Source of the DNA: Oricola nitratireducens
GTDB lineage: Bacteria > Pseudomonadota > Alphaproteobacteria > Rhizobiales > Rhizobiaceae
Assembly: GCF_014904745.1 (NCBI RefSeq)
Contig: NZ_JACZCS010000014.1
Coordinates: 62,001 to 126,000, forward strand
Direction: 5' to 3'
DNA: 64,000 nucleotides
Below are positions 35,498-44,548 of the stretch, piece after piece. Position 1 is the first letter of the stretch. Every line of letters starts with the position of its first letter. The notes under the pieces were generated by a model. It saw nothing but the letters and a program-made list of their open reading frames with translations, had not been told where the DNA came from and searched no databases. A program made the position numbers and the translations under genes.

Positions 35498-36432
35498 GCA
35501 CGCACGTCATTGAAGCAACCGGCCTGACCAAGCGTTACGGCAGTTCCCGCGCCGTCGACGGGATCGACCTGACGGTTGAGGAAGGCGAAGTCCTCGGAAT
35601 GCTCGGCCCCAACGGGGCCGGCAAGACCACGACCATCCTGATGCTGCTCGGTCTCACCGAGGCCAGCGAGGGATCGATCAGGATTCTCGGCAAGGATCCG
35701 GTCCGCGAGCCGCTCGCGGTCAAGCGCGACGTCGGCTACCTGCCCGACGCCGTCGGATTCTACGACAATCTGTCGGGGCGCGAGAACCTGCGCTACACGG
35801 CGCGTCTCGGCGGCATGTCCGCCGAGGAAGCCGACCGCCGCATCGATGACGCGCTGCAGCGCGTCCATCTTTCGCATGTGGGCGATCACAGGGTGGCCAC
35901 CTATTCGCGCGGCATGCGTCAGCGGCTCGGCCTCGCCGAACTGCTGATGCGCGACAGCCGCATCGCCATCCTCGACGAACCGACCTCCGGCCTCGATCCG
36001 CAATCGACGACCGAATTGCTGGAACTGATCCGCGGCTTCGCCAAGGACGGCATGACGGTGCTGGTCTCCTCGCACCTACTCGATGTCGTGCAGTCGATCT
36101 GCAACCGGGTGGCCCTTTTCAACAAGGGCCGCATCGGTTTCGTCGGCACGGTGGCCGAACTGGCGCAGAACGTCGCCGACGGCGCGTTTCACATCGAGGT
36201 CGGCGCCGACGGGTTCGATGTCGGCATGCTTGCGGAAGAGATCGACGGCGTCAGCGGCGTCACCGCCGACGGCGACGGTTTCTGGAAGATCACCGCCTCG
36301 CGCGACATCCGTCCGGATCTCGCAAAGGGCATCGTCGAAAAGGGCGGCGCCCTGAAAAACCTCGATGCGCACCGGGTAACGCTCGGCGAAGCCTACAATC
36401 TGTTCTTCAGGGAGGCTGGAAATGAAGCGTGA
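35494..36432 (+). CDS. ABC transporter ATP-binding protein
   Basis: A 312-residue ABC-2 type ATPase: Walker [10 protein letters not shown] (38-46), signature [13 protein letters not shown], Walker B and D-loop [12 protein letters not shown] and the H-loop VSSHLL. A C-terminal extension of about 90 residues follows the ATPase core, as in the YxlF/NatA-like exporter group. It starts within the NEW3 gene's last codons and overlaps the permease start by 11 bases, so the three genes are one translation unit. Substrate unknown. Confidence 0.93.
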   Translation: MSTHVIEATGLTKRYGSSRAVDGIDLTVEEGEVLGMLGPNGAGKTTTILMLLGLTEASEGSIRILGKDPVREPLAVKRDVGYLPDAVGFYDNLSGRENLRYTARLGGMSAEEADRRIDDALQRVHLSHVGDHRVATYSRGMRQRLGLAELLMRDSRIAILDEPTSGLDPQSTTELLELIRGFAKDGMTVLVSSHLLDVVQSICNRVALFNKGRIGFVGTVAELAQNVADGAFHIEVGADGFDVGMLAEEIDGVSGVTADGDGFWKITASRDIRPDLAKGIVEKGGALKNLDAHRVTLGEAYNLFFREAGNEA

Positions 36433-37375
36433 AGGTTCACCGCTCAAGGGGGTGATGACCATCGCCCTCAAGGAAGCCGCCGATCACATGACGAGCGCGC
36501 GCATGCATCTGATCATGCTGCTCGTGCTGCTGACGGCGGCAGGCGCGGTCTACGCGGCGATCGACCAGATTCGGGCGACGACGTCGGAAGATCCGTTCCT
36601 GTTCCTGAAACTGTTCACCGTGGCCCGGCAGCCGCTGCCGTCCTTTGCCTCCTTCATGGGCTTTCTCCTGCCGCTGGTGGCGATCGCGCTCGGCTTCGAC
36701 GGCGTCAATGGCGAATTCGGACGGCGCACGATGAGCCGCATTCTTGCCCAGCCGATCTACCGGGATGCCGTCCTCTTCGGCAAATTCCTGGGCGGCATGC
36801 TGGTCATCGGCATCGCGCTTTTGACGCTGTGGCTCTTGATGATCGGCCTCGGTATCCTGCTGCTCGGCCTGCCGCCGTCGGCGGGCGACATGGCGCGCAG
36901 CCTTGCCTATCTGGCCGCGACGCTGATCTATACCGGCGTCTGGCTGGCATTGGCGCTCGCCTTCTCGACGCTGATCAAGGCGCCGGCCACCTCGGCGCTT
37001 GCCGCCCTGTCGGTCTGGCTGATCTTCTCGATCTTCTGGTCGATGATCACGCCGTTCGTCGCAAACGTCATCTCGCCTGTCGATCCGTTCAATCCGATCA
37101 GCGTCGTCAACGCCTTCGAGACCCAGCAGGCGCTTGCCCGCATCTCGCCGGCGACGCTTTACGGCGAGGTGGCGCAAATGCTGCTCGATCCAGCTTCGCG
37201 CTCCGTCGGGCCGGTGTTCATGTCGCAGATGCAGGGGGCGCTCGTCGGCGCGCCGCTGCCGACGTTGCAGAGCATCCTCATCGTCTGGCCACAGATCTCC
37301 GGCCTGTTCGCGGCGATGGTGCTCCTGTTCACCGGCGCCTATGTCTTCTTCCAGCGCCAGGAAGTCAGGGCATAG
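36422..37375 (+). CDS. ABC-2 type transporter permease
   Basis: A 317-residue membrane protein with about six helices and a large loop after helix 1, typical of ABC-2 permeases such as NosY-type subunits. Helix 1 is [19 protein letters not shown], and the last helix [20 protein letters not shown]. It contains [23 protein letters not shown], a coupling segment typical of this family. It pairs with the ATPase encoded immediately upstream. Likely an export or envelope-maintenance transporter. Confidence 0.92.
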   Translation: MKREGSPLKGVMTIALKEAADHMTSARMHLIMLLVLLTAAGAVYAAIDQIRATTSEDPFLFLKLFTVARQPLPSFASFMGFLLPLVAIALGFDGVNGEFGRRTMSRILAQPIYRDAVLFGKFLGGMLVIGIALLTLWLLMIGLGILLLGLPPSAGDMARSLAYLAATLIYTGVWLALALAFSTLIKAPATSALAALSVWLIFSIFWSMITPFVANVISPVDPFNPISVVNAFETQQALARISPATLYGEVAQMLLDPASRSVGPVFMSQMQGALVGAPLPTLQSILIVWPQISGLFAAMVLLFTGAYVFFQRQEVRA

Positions 37376-37389
37376 GGATAAAGCGCGAG

Positions 37390-37423
37390 TGCAGCCGGGC
37401 GACGGACCTCCCGCCCGGCTGCA
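37390..37423. terminator. Hairpin between convergent genes
   Basis: Perfect 11-bp stem TGCAGCCGGGC / GCCCGGCTGCA with a 12-base loop, 14 bases after the permease stop. No strong T-run follows on either strand; probable bidirectional stop signal for the ABC operon. Confidence 0.55.
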
Positions 37424-37480
37424 TCAAAGCCGCAAACGCACAAGCTTACCCCTCCCCCGACCAGCGACTAATCCGTCTTC

Positions 37481-39634
37481 TCAGAGAGGGCGCGGTATGG
37501 GGACCGGTATCGTGGCGGGCAGCTTAAGTTTCCAGGGCTTGGCCAGTTCGGCAACGGGCGTCTCGTCCGAGGGCGCGGGCGGAGCCGGTTCAGGCAGTAT
37601 CGGCTGCGGCGCGGATACCGCGTCAGCCGTTTGCGCCCATTCCTGCAGCGCCTCGCCGAACACCTCGGTACCGGTCGATCCGGCAACGAGGCGCAGCGCC
37701 GCCCGGCGGCCGCTGTAATAGACGAACGGTATTTCGATCATATCCGGATCGGACATCATCTGTCGGTGCTTCTTGACGGCCGCAGGCAGGTCGGAGAGCG
37801 CGAACAGGAAGACATTCGGCGCGATCTTCACGATCGAGCCGACCATCGGATCACTCGCGCCCTGCGCGCCGTTCAGGAAATTTATGCCTTCCACCGAGGC
37901 TATTCCGCCGCCCTGATAGCCCTCGGAGAGATCGAAGATGATCTCGATGAGGTGGGTGGCGGGCAGCGTCTTGTCGAGATTCCGCGTCAACGAGATCGTC
38001 GCCCGCAGCCCGTCCGTGGGAATCGCGATTTCGGCGTGGATCGACGCCTCCGGCGGCTGGTCCGGTGCGGGCGAGGTTTCGACGACCGACCACGCCACGT
38101 TTCCGGACGCGGCCGGCTTCTTCGATCCCGCCGCCGTCTCGAACAGGAAAGCCTTTTCGCCGTTAATTGGCGGAAATACCGGCTGCGCCGCAGGCTGGCT
38201 TTCTGCCCCTACCGGGGCGGTTTCGGCGGTTGCCGCCAAAACAGCCCCCGATTCTCCCGGCTTTTCGGGTCCGGCGGTTTCGGCGACCGAGGCCGCGGAC
38301 GTTTGCGGTTCTTCCCCTGCCGAAGCTTTGGTCGGCGGTGTCGTTTCCGTTTCAATGCCGGAAGCCGTCTGCGCATCCCTGGACGGCGGCAGGAATTGCG
38401 ATCCGTAGGAAACAACGCCGGCCGCAAGCCGGGTCGCCTTGTCCGGGTAGACAACGGCTCCGGCGACAAGGCCGCCTATGCAAAGGATCGCCACGGTCGC
38501 GAATATCAACCGACCGGTGCGCCGTTTGCGCCCGCGACCGGCGACATGCGACGCCGTTGCACCGGTTTCGTCCTGCACCAGGCCGTTGAATGCCGGCGCT
38601 TCGGAAGCCGGATACTCGCTCGCTTCCCTCTGCACCGGCTCGACCGATCTGGCGGCTGGTTGCGGGCGCGCTGTCGCGGCCGGTTCGGCAGCGTCCGGCC
38701 CGATCATGTCGCGGAGCGCTTCTTCCACTTCGGCGGTGATCGCATCGCTCCTGGCGCGGTATGCCGAAGCCGCATCGCCGAACCGCGAATAGTCATTCGC
38801 ACCGGTTCTCCGGGCGGCGGAGGCCTCGCCTATCTCCAGTTCGGTGAGAAGGTCTTCGGCGTCGAAGTTCAAATCGACCGTTTCCGCGATGACCGCATGT
38901 GCCACGAGATCGTTTTCCGTGTCGCGAATGGCATCATTGAGCCTTTCGATACAGGAATGGACGGTCGCGTAATCGGGCGCCGTCGTCAGCCCTTTCAGAT
39001 ACCGGTCTAGCGCCGTGCGGGCGCGGCGGTAGACGGCTTCCCGGTTGGCCGGGTCGCTCATGTCTTCCTCGCCGATCGCCCTGCGAAGCAAGGCCGCGAT
39101 ATCGATCTGCGGTGCGGCGGACGCAGGTTTTTCTTCCGGCGCCGGTTCGTCCTCGCGTTCGAGCATTTCGGCCGCGGCCCGTCCGGCCCAGTCATTGGCC
39201 GGCGACGACTCGGACAGGACGGCCGACAACGCCATCTCGAAATCGTTCAGCGCATCATGGCCCGCCGCCTCGACCCTGAGCGCCTGATTCGCCGCACCGC
39301 CGGAGGATCCGCCATGAACGGCCGGCTGCGTCGCGTCCGCCTTCGCGGATTTGCGGTTGAACGGGGTGACATTCGCGCCGGCACTGACCGGAGCGGGCCG
39401 CAGTCCGGCGGTTCCCTTCTGCGATGCGATCATGGATTGCTCGGCTTCAACGTCGAGGATCGCGTTTTCGAGGCGGTCCAGCGTGGCATCGATTTCGCCG
39501 GCCTTCGCCGAACGCGCCTCCAATTGGCGCCTGATCGCCTTGCGGGCTTTCTCGTAGGCCATCGCCCGCGCCATCGGCGAGTTTTCGGGCAGCCCCTGGA
39601 TTGCGACTCGGATGTAATTCGTAAAATCGGACAC
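37481..39634 (-). CDS. Large uncharacterised single-span membrane protein
   Basis: A 717-residue protein, GTG start with the rhizobial-type opening VSDFTNYIRVAIQ and GGAGGG upstream. The cytoplasmic half contains two related helical segments (about residues 24-66, AYEKARKAIRRQL with LENAILDVE; and 200-243, VYRRARTALDRYL with LNDAIRDTE), an apparent internal duplication. A membrane helix (about 376-395) follows RKRRTGR. A Pro/Ala/Glu-rich linker leads to a beta-rich periplasmic domain (about 495-665), then a proline-rich tail. I recognise no named family; composition suggests an envelope-linked adaptor. Confidence 0.8.
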   Translation of the reverse strand: MSDFTNYIRVAIQGLPENSPMARAMAYEKARKAIRRQLEARSAKAGEIDATLDRLENAILDVEAEQSMIASQKGTAGLRPAPVSAGANVTPFNRKSAKADATQPAVHGGSSGGAANQALRVEAAGHDALNDFEMALSAVLSESSPANDWAGRAAAEMLEREDEPAPEEKPASAAPQIDIAALLRRAIGEEDMSDPANREAVYRRARTALDRYLKGLTTAPDYATVHSCIERLNDAIRDTENDLVAHAVIAETVDLNFDAEDLLTELEIGEASAARRTGANDYSRFGDAASAYRARSDAITAEVEEALRDMIGPDAAEPAATARPQPAARSVEPVQREASEYPASEAPAFNGLVQDETGATASHVAGRGRKRRTGRLIFATVAILCIGGLVAGAVVYPDKATRLAAGVVSYGSQFLPPSRDAQTASGIETETTPPTKASAGEEPQTSAASVAETAGPEKPGESGAVLAATAETAPVGAESQPAAQPVFPPINGEKAFLFETAAGSKKPAASGNVAWSVVETSPAPDQPPEASIHAEIAIPTDGLRATISLTRNLDKTLPATHLIEIIFDLSEGYQGGGIASVEGINFLNGAQGASDPMVGSIVKIAPNVFLFALSDLPAAVKKHRQMMSDPDMIEIPFVYYSGRRAALRLVAGSTGTEVFGEALQEWAQTADAVSAPQPILPEPAPPAPSDETPVAELAKPWKLKLPATIPVPIPRPL

Positions 39635-40081
39635 GGAAATCCAAACCCTCCGATGCCTGACCCCTGACGCCACGCCTCCGCTGCTGCACTCACATCGCGA
39701 AATCGGAACGTGTCAGACAACCCCAGTCCACGTTATCCATAGGCCAAATTGGCCGTATGATCAAGGAATTGGAGGATTCTCCGGAATTTTCACCTTATCT
39801 GAATTTCATCGTTCGCGACCGCGTCCGCCGCCGCGGTCGCGATACCGTCGCCCCCGGTCGGCCAGGCCGCGGATCGACCGGACCGCTTCCCGCCGGCCTG
39901 TTCGCCCTTTGACGACTCCACGTGAATTTGATCAGCATCATGGAACGGGACCGCGATAAATCGCATCTTGCATGCCTCTTGAAATCGCGAACGGGGATGT
40001 ATATTCAAGATCGCGAATATAAGAAATCGCAAATGTCTCCATGGGCGCAGCCCCTGAAGACCGAACCGACAGGATACGACA
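39635..40081. other. 447-base divergent intergenic region
   Basis: It lies between the large membrane protein gene (minus) and the RND operon (plus). The half nearest the minus gene shows nothing notable. The half next to the RND genes holds the clustered ATCGC-type repeats listed separately, and TTGAAA...TATATT elements resembling a -35/-10 pair, although the spacer is about 15 bases. Confidence 0.5.
39953..40033. promoter_or_regulatory. Cluster of ATCGCGAA-type repeats, candidate operator array of the RND operon
   Basis: ATCGC copies at 39960 (within palindrome GCGAT-AA-ATCGC, 39953-39964), 39984 (ATCGCGAA), 40010 (ATCGCGAA) and 40026 (ATCGCAAA). Copies two and three sit in longer similar blocks, TTGAAATCGCGAA and TTCAAGATCGCGAA. 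The cluster ends about 48 bases before the adaptor start. Likely repressor-binding; no regulator gene is adjacent. Confidence 0.55.
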
Positions 40082-41065
40082 ATGCGCGCCACGCTCGCCG
40101 CCATCACGTCCGCAATGACGCTGGCCTTGATGCTTCCGCCTCATGCACTTGCCGAAACAATGACGCTCGAACCGTCTTCCGTGACCGACTGGAAGGCCGT
40201 CTATGCGCGCATCGAAGCGCGCGACCGCATTCCGGCCCGCGCCCGCTTGGGCGGGACGCTGGTTTCGCTTTCCGTCACCGAGGGTGACATGGTCGAGGCC
40301 GGACAGGCCCTCGCCCGCATCGTCGACCAGAAACTGGATTTCCAGATGAACGCGCTCGACGCGAAACTTCAGGGGATCGAATCGCAGCTTGCCAACGCCA
40401 AGTCGGAACTGACGCGCGGCGAGGAACTGCTGCAGAGCGGCGTCACCACGGCACAGCGCCTCGACAGCCTGCGGACCCAGGTCGACGTCTATACGAACCA
40501 GATCGACGCGACACGCGCCGAGCGCCGGGTACTTGAAGAGCAGGTCGCCGAGGGCACCGTCCTGGCGCCGCTGTCGGGCCGTGCGCTGGACGTGCCGGTC
40601 GCCGCCGGGGCGGTCGTCACGCCCGGCGAAAACATCGCCACGATCGGCGGCGGCGGCTTCTTCCTGCGCCTCGCGGTGCCGGAGCGCTATGCCGGCAGCC
40701 TGCACAAGGGTGACACCATCCAGATCGAAACCACCGGCATGGCCGAAGGTCAGCTGGCGCGCGTCTACCCGCAGATCGACAATGGCCGCGTCATCGCGGA
40801 TGTCGAGGTACCCGGCCTGGACGACGCTTTCGTCGATGCCCGCGTGCTCGTGCGCCTGCCGATCGGCGAGCGCACCGCCCTTTTGGTGCCGGCGGACGCG
40901 GTCGAGACCGTTTCCGGCCTCGACTTCGTCGCGGTCTCCGAAAACGGCGAGACCGTCAGGCGGACGGTCGTGCTCGGTGAACACCACACGATCGACGGAA
41001 AAGACATGATCGAGGTCGTGACCGGCCTCACCGCTGGCGAAGAGGTGGTGACCGACCATGAGTGA
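40082..41065 (+). CDS. RND efflux transporter periplasmic adaptor subunit
   Basis: A 327-residue membrane-fusion protein of the HlyD/AcrA type. An N-terminal signal sequence (ITSAMTLALMLPPHALAE) precedes the split lipoyl domain (ARLGGTLVSLSVTEGDMVEAGQ and VLAPLSGRALDVPV), a short coiled-coil hairpin (about 85-150) and the beta-barrel domain. No lipobox cysteine, so soluble periplasmic or held by the signal anchor. It overlaps the pump gene by 8 bases. It would link the pump to an outer-membrane factor encoded elsewhere. Confidence 0.93.
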   Translation: MRATLAAITSAMTLALMLPPHALAETMTLEPSSVTDWKAVYARIEARDRIPARARLGGTLVSLSVTEGDMVEAGQALARIVDQKLDFQMNALDAKLQGIESQLANAKSELTRGEELLQSGVTTAQRLDSLRTQVDVYTNQIDATRAERRVLEEQVAEGTVLAPLSGRALDVPVAAGAVVTPGENIATIGGGGFFLRLAVPERYAGSLHKGDTIQIETTGMAEGQLARVYPQIDNGRVIADVEVPGLDDAFVDARVLVRLPIGERTALLVPADAVETVSGLDFVAVSENGETVRRTVVLGEHHTIDGKDMIEVVTGLTAGEEVVTDHE

Positions 41066-44000
41066 GGGACAGTTCGATGGCAGCCTCGGCATTGCCGGGC
41101 GGCTCACGCGCGCGTTCATCGTTTCCCCGCTGACGCCGCTTTTCATCATCGCGGCGCTGGCGGTCGGCCTTGTCGCGCTCATTTCCCTGCCGCGCGAGGA
41201 AGAACCGCAAATCTCCGTGCCGCTGGTGGACATCCACATCCAGGCGCCCGGCCTCAAGGCCGAGGACGCGGTGAAACTCGTCACGGAGCCGATGGAAACC
41301 ATCGTCAAGGGCATCAATGGCGTGGAGCACGTCTACAGCCAGACCCAGGACGACTATGCGATGGTCACGGCGCGTTTCCTCGTCGGCACATCGGCCGACG
41401 CCGCGATCCTGCGCGTGCATGACAAATTGCGCGCCAACATGGACCGCATCCCGGTCGGCATCGCCGAACCGCTGGTCGTCGGCCGCGGGATCGACGACGT
41501 GGCGATCGTGTCGCTAACGCTGTCGGCAGACCCCGGCACGGGCATTTCCGCCAACGACCTGACGCGGATTGCGCGCGAATTGCGCACCGAAGTCGCCAAG
41601 GTCGAGAATGTCGGCCTGACCTATCTGGTCGGCGAGGCGCCCGAGGCGATCCGCATCGCGCCCGATCCCGAGCGGCTGGCCCTCTACGGCATCACGCTGC
41701 AGCAGCTCGCCGGCAAGGTGCAGGAAGCCAACCGCACCTTCTCCACCGGCAAGCTGCGCGACAAGGGCGAACAGATCGACCTCGTCGCCGGCGAAACGCT
41801 GACGGCGCCGGCCGAGATCGCCAACCTGCTGCTGACCGCACGCGACGGCCGGCCGGTCTATGTGCGCGACGTGGCGCATGTCGAATACGTCTCAGACACG
41901 TCCGACCAGATCGTCGCCAATGTCACGCGCACCGACGACGGCAAGGTGCAACGCACGCCGGCCGTCACGCTCGCCGTGGCCAAACGCGCTGGCGCCAATG
42001 CCGTGGTGGTCGCGGAGGATGTCCTGCACAAGGTCGAGGAGCTGAAGGGCCACCTGATCCCGCAAGGCGTCGAGGTCCAGGTCACGCGCGATTATGGCGA
42101 GACGGCAAACGAAAAGGCCAACGAACTGCTGTTCCACCTCGGCCTCGCCACGATCTCGATCATCGCGCTCGTGCTGTTCGCCATCGGCTGGCGCGAAAGC
42201 ATCGTCGTGGCGATCGTCATTCCGGTGACGATCCTGCTGACGCTGTTTGCGGCATGGATCATGGGCTACACGCTCAACCGCGTCTCGCTGTTCGCGCTGA
42301 TCTTCTCGATCGGTATCCTTGTCGACGATGCCATCGTGGTGATTGAGAACATCGCGCGCCACTGGGGCCTGAGCCGCGGCGAACACCGTATCGCGCGGGC
42401 CGTGGAGGCCGTGGCCGAGGTCGGCAACCCGACCATCGTCGCCACGCTCACCGTGGTCGCGGCGCTGCTGCCGATGCTGTTCGTGTCCGGCCTGATGGGC
42501 CCCTATATGAGCCCGATCCCGGCGAACGCGTCGGCTGCGATGATCTTTTCGTTCTTCGTCGCGGTGATCGTCACGCCATGGCTGATGGTGCGCATCGCGG
42601 GCAACGCGCCGGTGCATGCGCATGACGACGCCGGCCACCAGCATGGCGGAAGGCTCGGCGCGCTCTATACGCGCGTCGCGCGCCCGATCCTGGCGACCAA
42701 GGGCCGCAGCCTGGCCTTCCTGCTGATCGCGGCCGGATTGTCCTTCGGTTCGCTCGTCCTGCTCTACACCAAGGACGTGACGGTGAAGCTGCTGCCGTTC
42801 GACAACAAGTCGGAACTGTCGGTGGTCATCGACCTGCCCGAAGGCGCATCCGTCGAGGCGACCGACGCCGTGGCACAGGCCGTGGCGCGGACGGTGACGG
42901 AGCTGCCCGAAGTCATCTCGGTGCAAACGCATGCCGGCACGGCGTCGCCGTTCAACTTCAACGGCCTCGTGCGGCACTACTATCTGCGCGCGCAGCCCAA
43001 TATGGGCGACGTTCAGATCAACCTGCTGCCGAAGTCCGAACGCGACCGCGAAAGCCACGACATCGCGCTCGAGATCCGCGAGCGGATCAACAAGCTCGAC
43101 GTTCCGGAAGGCACCAGCATGAAGACGGTCGAACCGCCGCCCGGTCCGCCGGTGATCTCGACGCTGCTCGCCGAGGTTTACGGTCCGGATGCCGAGTCGC
43201 GCCGTATCGCGGCCGCCAAGATCCGCGAAGCCTTCGAGGCCGTCCCCTTCGTCGTCGACGTGGACGACAGCTTCGGGACGCGGGCGCGTCGCCTGCGCGC
43301 CACGATCAACACCGACGACCTCGAGTTCTTCCAGGTGGCGGAGAACGACGTGTTCGACACGCTCGCCATTCTCAATGGCGGCTCGACCGTCGGCTACTCG
43401 CATCGCGGTGACGGCCGAAATCCGATCCCGATCCGAGTGGAACGCGACAAGGGCGACAAGGTGATGGACACGCGGTTCCTCACGACGCCCATTCCCGCCA
43501 ACGTCCTGCCGGGCGCGCGCGGGGTCGTCGAACTCGGCGACGTGATCAACGTCAAGGAGGAACGCGCCTCCTATCCGATCTTCCGCCACAACGGACGGGA
43601 TGCGGAAATGGTGACCGGCGAACTCGCCGGCGCCTACGAGGCGCCTCTCTACGGCATGCTCGCAGTCGCCGACCAGCTGGACAAGATGGACTGGCCGGAA
43701 GGCACCAAGCCGGTCATCAGCCTGCACGGCCAGCCGGATGACGAGAGCCATGTCACCCTGTTGTGGGACGGCGAGTGGGAAGTCACCTGGGTGACCTTCC
43801 GCGACATGGGCGCAGCCTTCATGGTCGCCCTGCTCGGCATCTACATCCTGGTGGTGGCGCAGTTCGGTTCGTTCAAGCTGCCGCTGGTGATCCTGACGCC
43901 GATCCCGCTGACCTTCCTCGGCATCATGGGCGGCCACTGGCTGCTCGGCGCGCCGTTCTCGGCGACGTCGATGATCGGCTTCATCGCGCTTGCGGGCATC

Positions 44001-44267
44001 ATCGTTCGCAACTCGATCCTGCTGGTCGACTTCATCCGCAACGCGGATACCGAGGGCAAGACCAAGCTCGACATCCTGATCGAAGCCGGCGCGATCCGGT
44101 TCAAACCGATCCTCCTGACGGCCATCGCCGCCATGATCGGCGCGGTCGTGATTTTGGCCGACCCGATCTTCCAGGGGCTGGCGATCTCGCTCTTGTTCGG
44201 CCTGCTGTCGTCGACGCTGCTGACGGTGCTGGTGATCCCGGCGATATACCGGGTGATGAGAACCTGA
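41058..44267 (+). CDS. RND family efflux pump, inner-membrane permease
   Basis: A 1069-residue resistance-nodulation-division pump with twelve helices and two large periplasmic loops. Conserved helix-4 region reads LVDDAIVVIENIARHW, giving the proton-relay Asp pair position; the N-terminal porter has EDAVKLVTEPMETIVKGI. The inner loop contains a His-rich NAPVHAHDDAGHQHG between helix 6 and the second half. It resembles the hydrophobe/amphiphile efflux branch. Operon with the adaptor; followed by a perfect terminator. Substrate unknown. Confidence 0.94.
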   Translation: MSEGQFDGSLGIAGRLTRAFIVSPLTPLFIIAALAVGLVALISLPREEEPQISVPLVDIHIQAPGLKAEDAVKLVTEPMETIVKGINGVEHVYSQTQDDYAMVTARFLVGTSADAAILRVHDKLRANMDRIPVGIAEPLVVGRGIDDVAIVSLTLSADPGTGISANDLTRIARELRTEVAKVENVGLTYLVGEAPEAIRIAPDPERLALYGITLQQLAGKVQEANRTFSTGKLRDKGEQIDLVAGETLTAPAEIANLLLTARDGRPVYVRDVAHVEYVSDTSDQIVANVTRTDDGKVQRTPAVTLAVAKRAGANAVVVAEDVLHKVEELKGHLIPQGVEVQVTRDYGETANEKANELLFHLGLATISIIALVLFAIGWRESIVVAIVIPVTILLTLFAAWIMGYTLNRVSLFALIFSIGILVDDAIVVIENIARHWGLSRGEHRIARAVEAVAEVGNPTIVATLTVVAALLPMLFVSGLMGPYMSPIPANASAAMIFSFFVAVIVTPWLMVRIAGNAPVHAHDDAGHQHGGRLGALYTRVARPILATKGRSLAFLLIAAGLSFGSLVLLYTKDVTVKLLPFDNKSELSVVIDLPEGASVEATDAVAQAVARTVTELPEVISVQTHAGTASPFNFNGLVRHYYLRAQPNMGDVQINLLPKSERDRESHDIALEIRERINKLDVPEGTSMKTVEPPPGPPVISTLLAEVYGPDAESRRIAAAKIREAFEAVPFVVDVDDSFGTRARRLRATINTDDLEFFQVAENDVFDTLAILNGGSTVGYSHRGDGRNPIPIRVERDKGDKVMDTRFLTTPIPANVLPGARGVVELGDVINVKEERASYPIFRHNGRDAEMVTGELAGAYEAPLYGMLAVADQLDKMDWPEGTKPVISLHGQPDDESHVTLLWDGEWEVTWVTFRDMGAAFMVALLGIYILVVAQFGSFKLPLVILTPIPLTFLGIMGGHWLLGAPFSATSMIGFIALAGIIVRNSILLVDFIRNADTEGKTKLDILIEAGAIRFKPILLTAIAAMIGAVVILADPIFQGLAISLLFGLLSSTLLTVLVIPAIYRVMRT

Positions 44268-44290
44268 GGGAACTGACTGAAACAAAGAAA

Positions 44291-44324
44291 CGCCGCCCGC
44301 CAAGAACGGGCGGCGTTTTATTTT
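44291..44324 (+). terminator. Intrinsic terminator of the RND operon
   Basis: Perfect 9-bp stem CGCCGCCCG / CGGGCGGCG with a seven-base loop and TTTTATTTT, 23 bases after the pump stop. Confidence 0.92.
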
Positions 44325-44548
44325 AGCGCTCGTGAACATACCGAACCAACTGGTTGACTATAAACACATTCCTCTTCGGAGGACTTGAGAACAAAGCCGC
44401 GCCTCAGGGATTGGTAAGCAATAATTAACCAAGACCTATATGATGGCACGCATTGAAACGCCCCGTCGAGATAGCTCGAACGCATGATGCGGCTCCGGTG
44501 CGGCTGGCCTCCCGTCAGATGCTCTCGTCCCGAAAAGGAGGTCTATCA

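Noticed and set aside
41892-44339. 815-codon minus-strand ORF antisense to the RND pump gene
   Set aside because: Its residues (runs of Arg, Gln, His, Asp) are the mirror of GC-rich codons of the pump; no family resemblance and no ribosome site.
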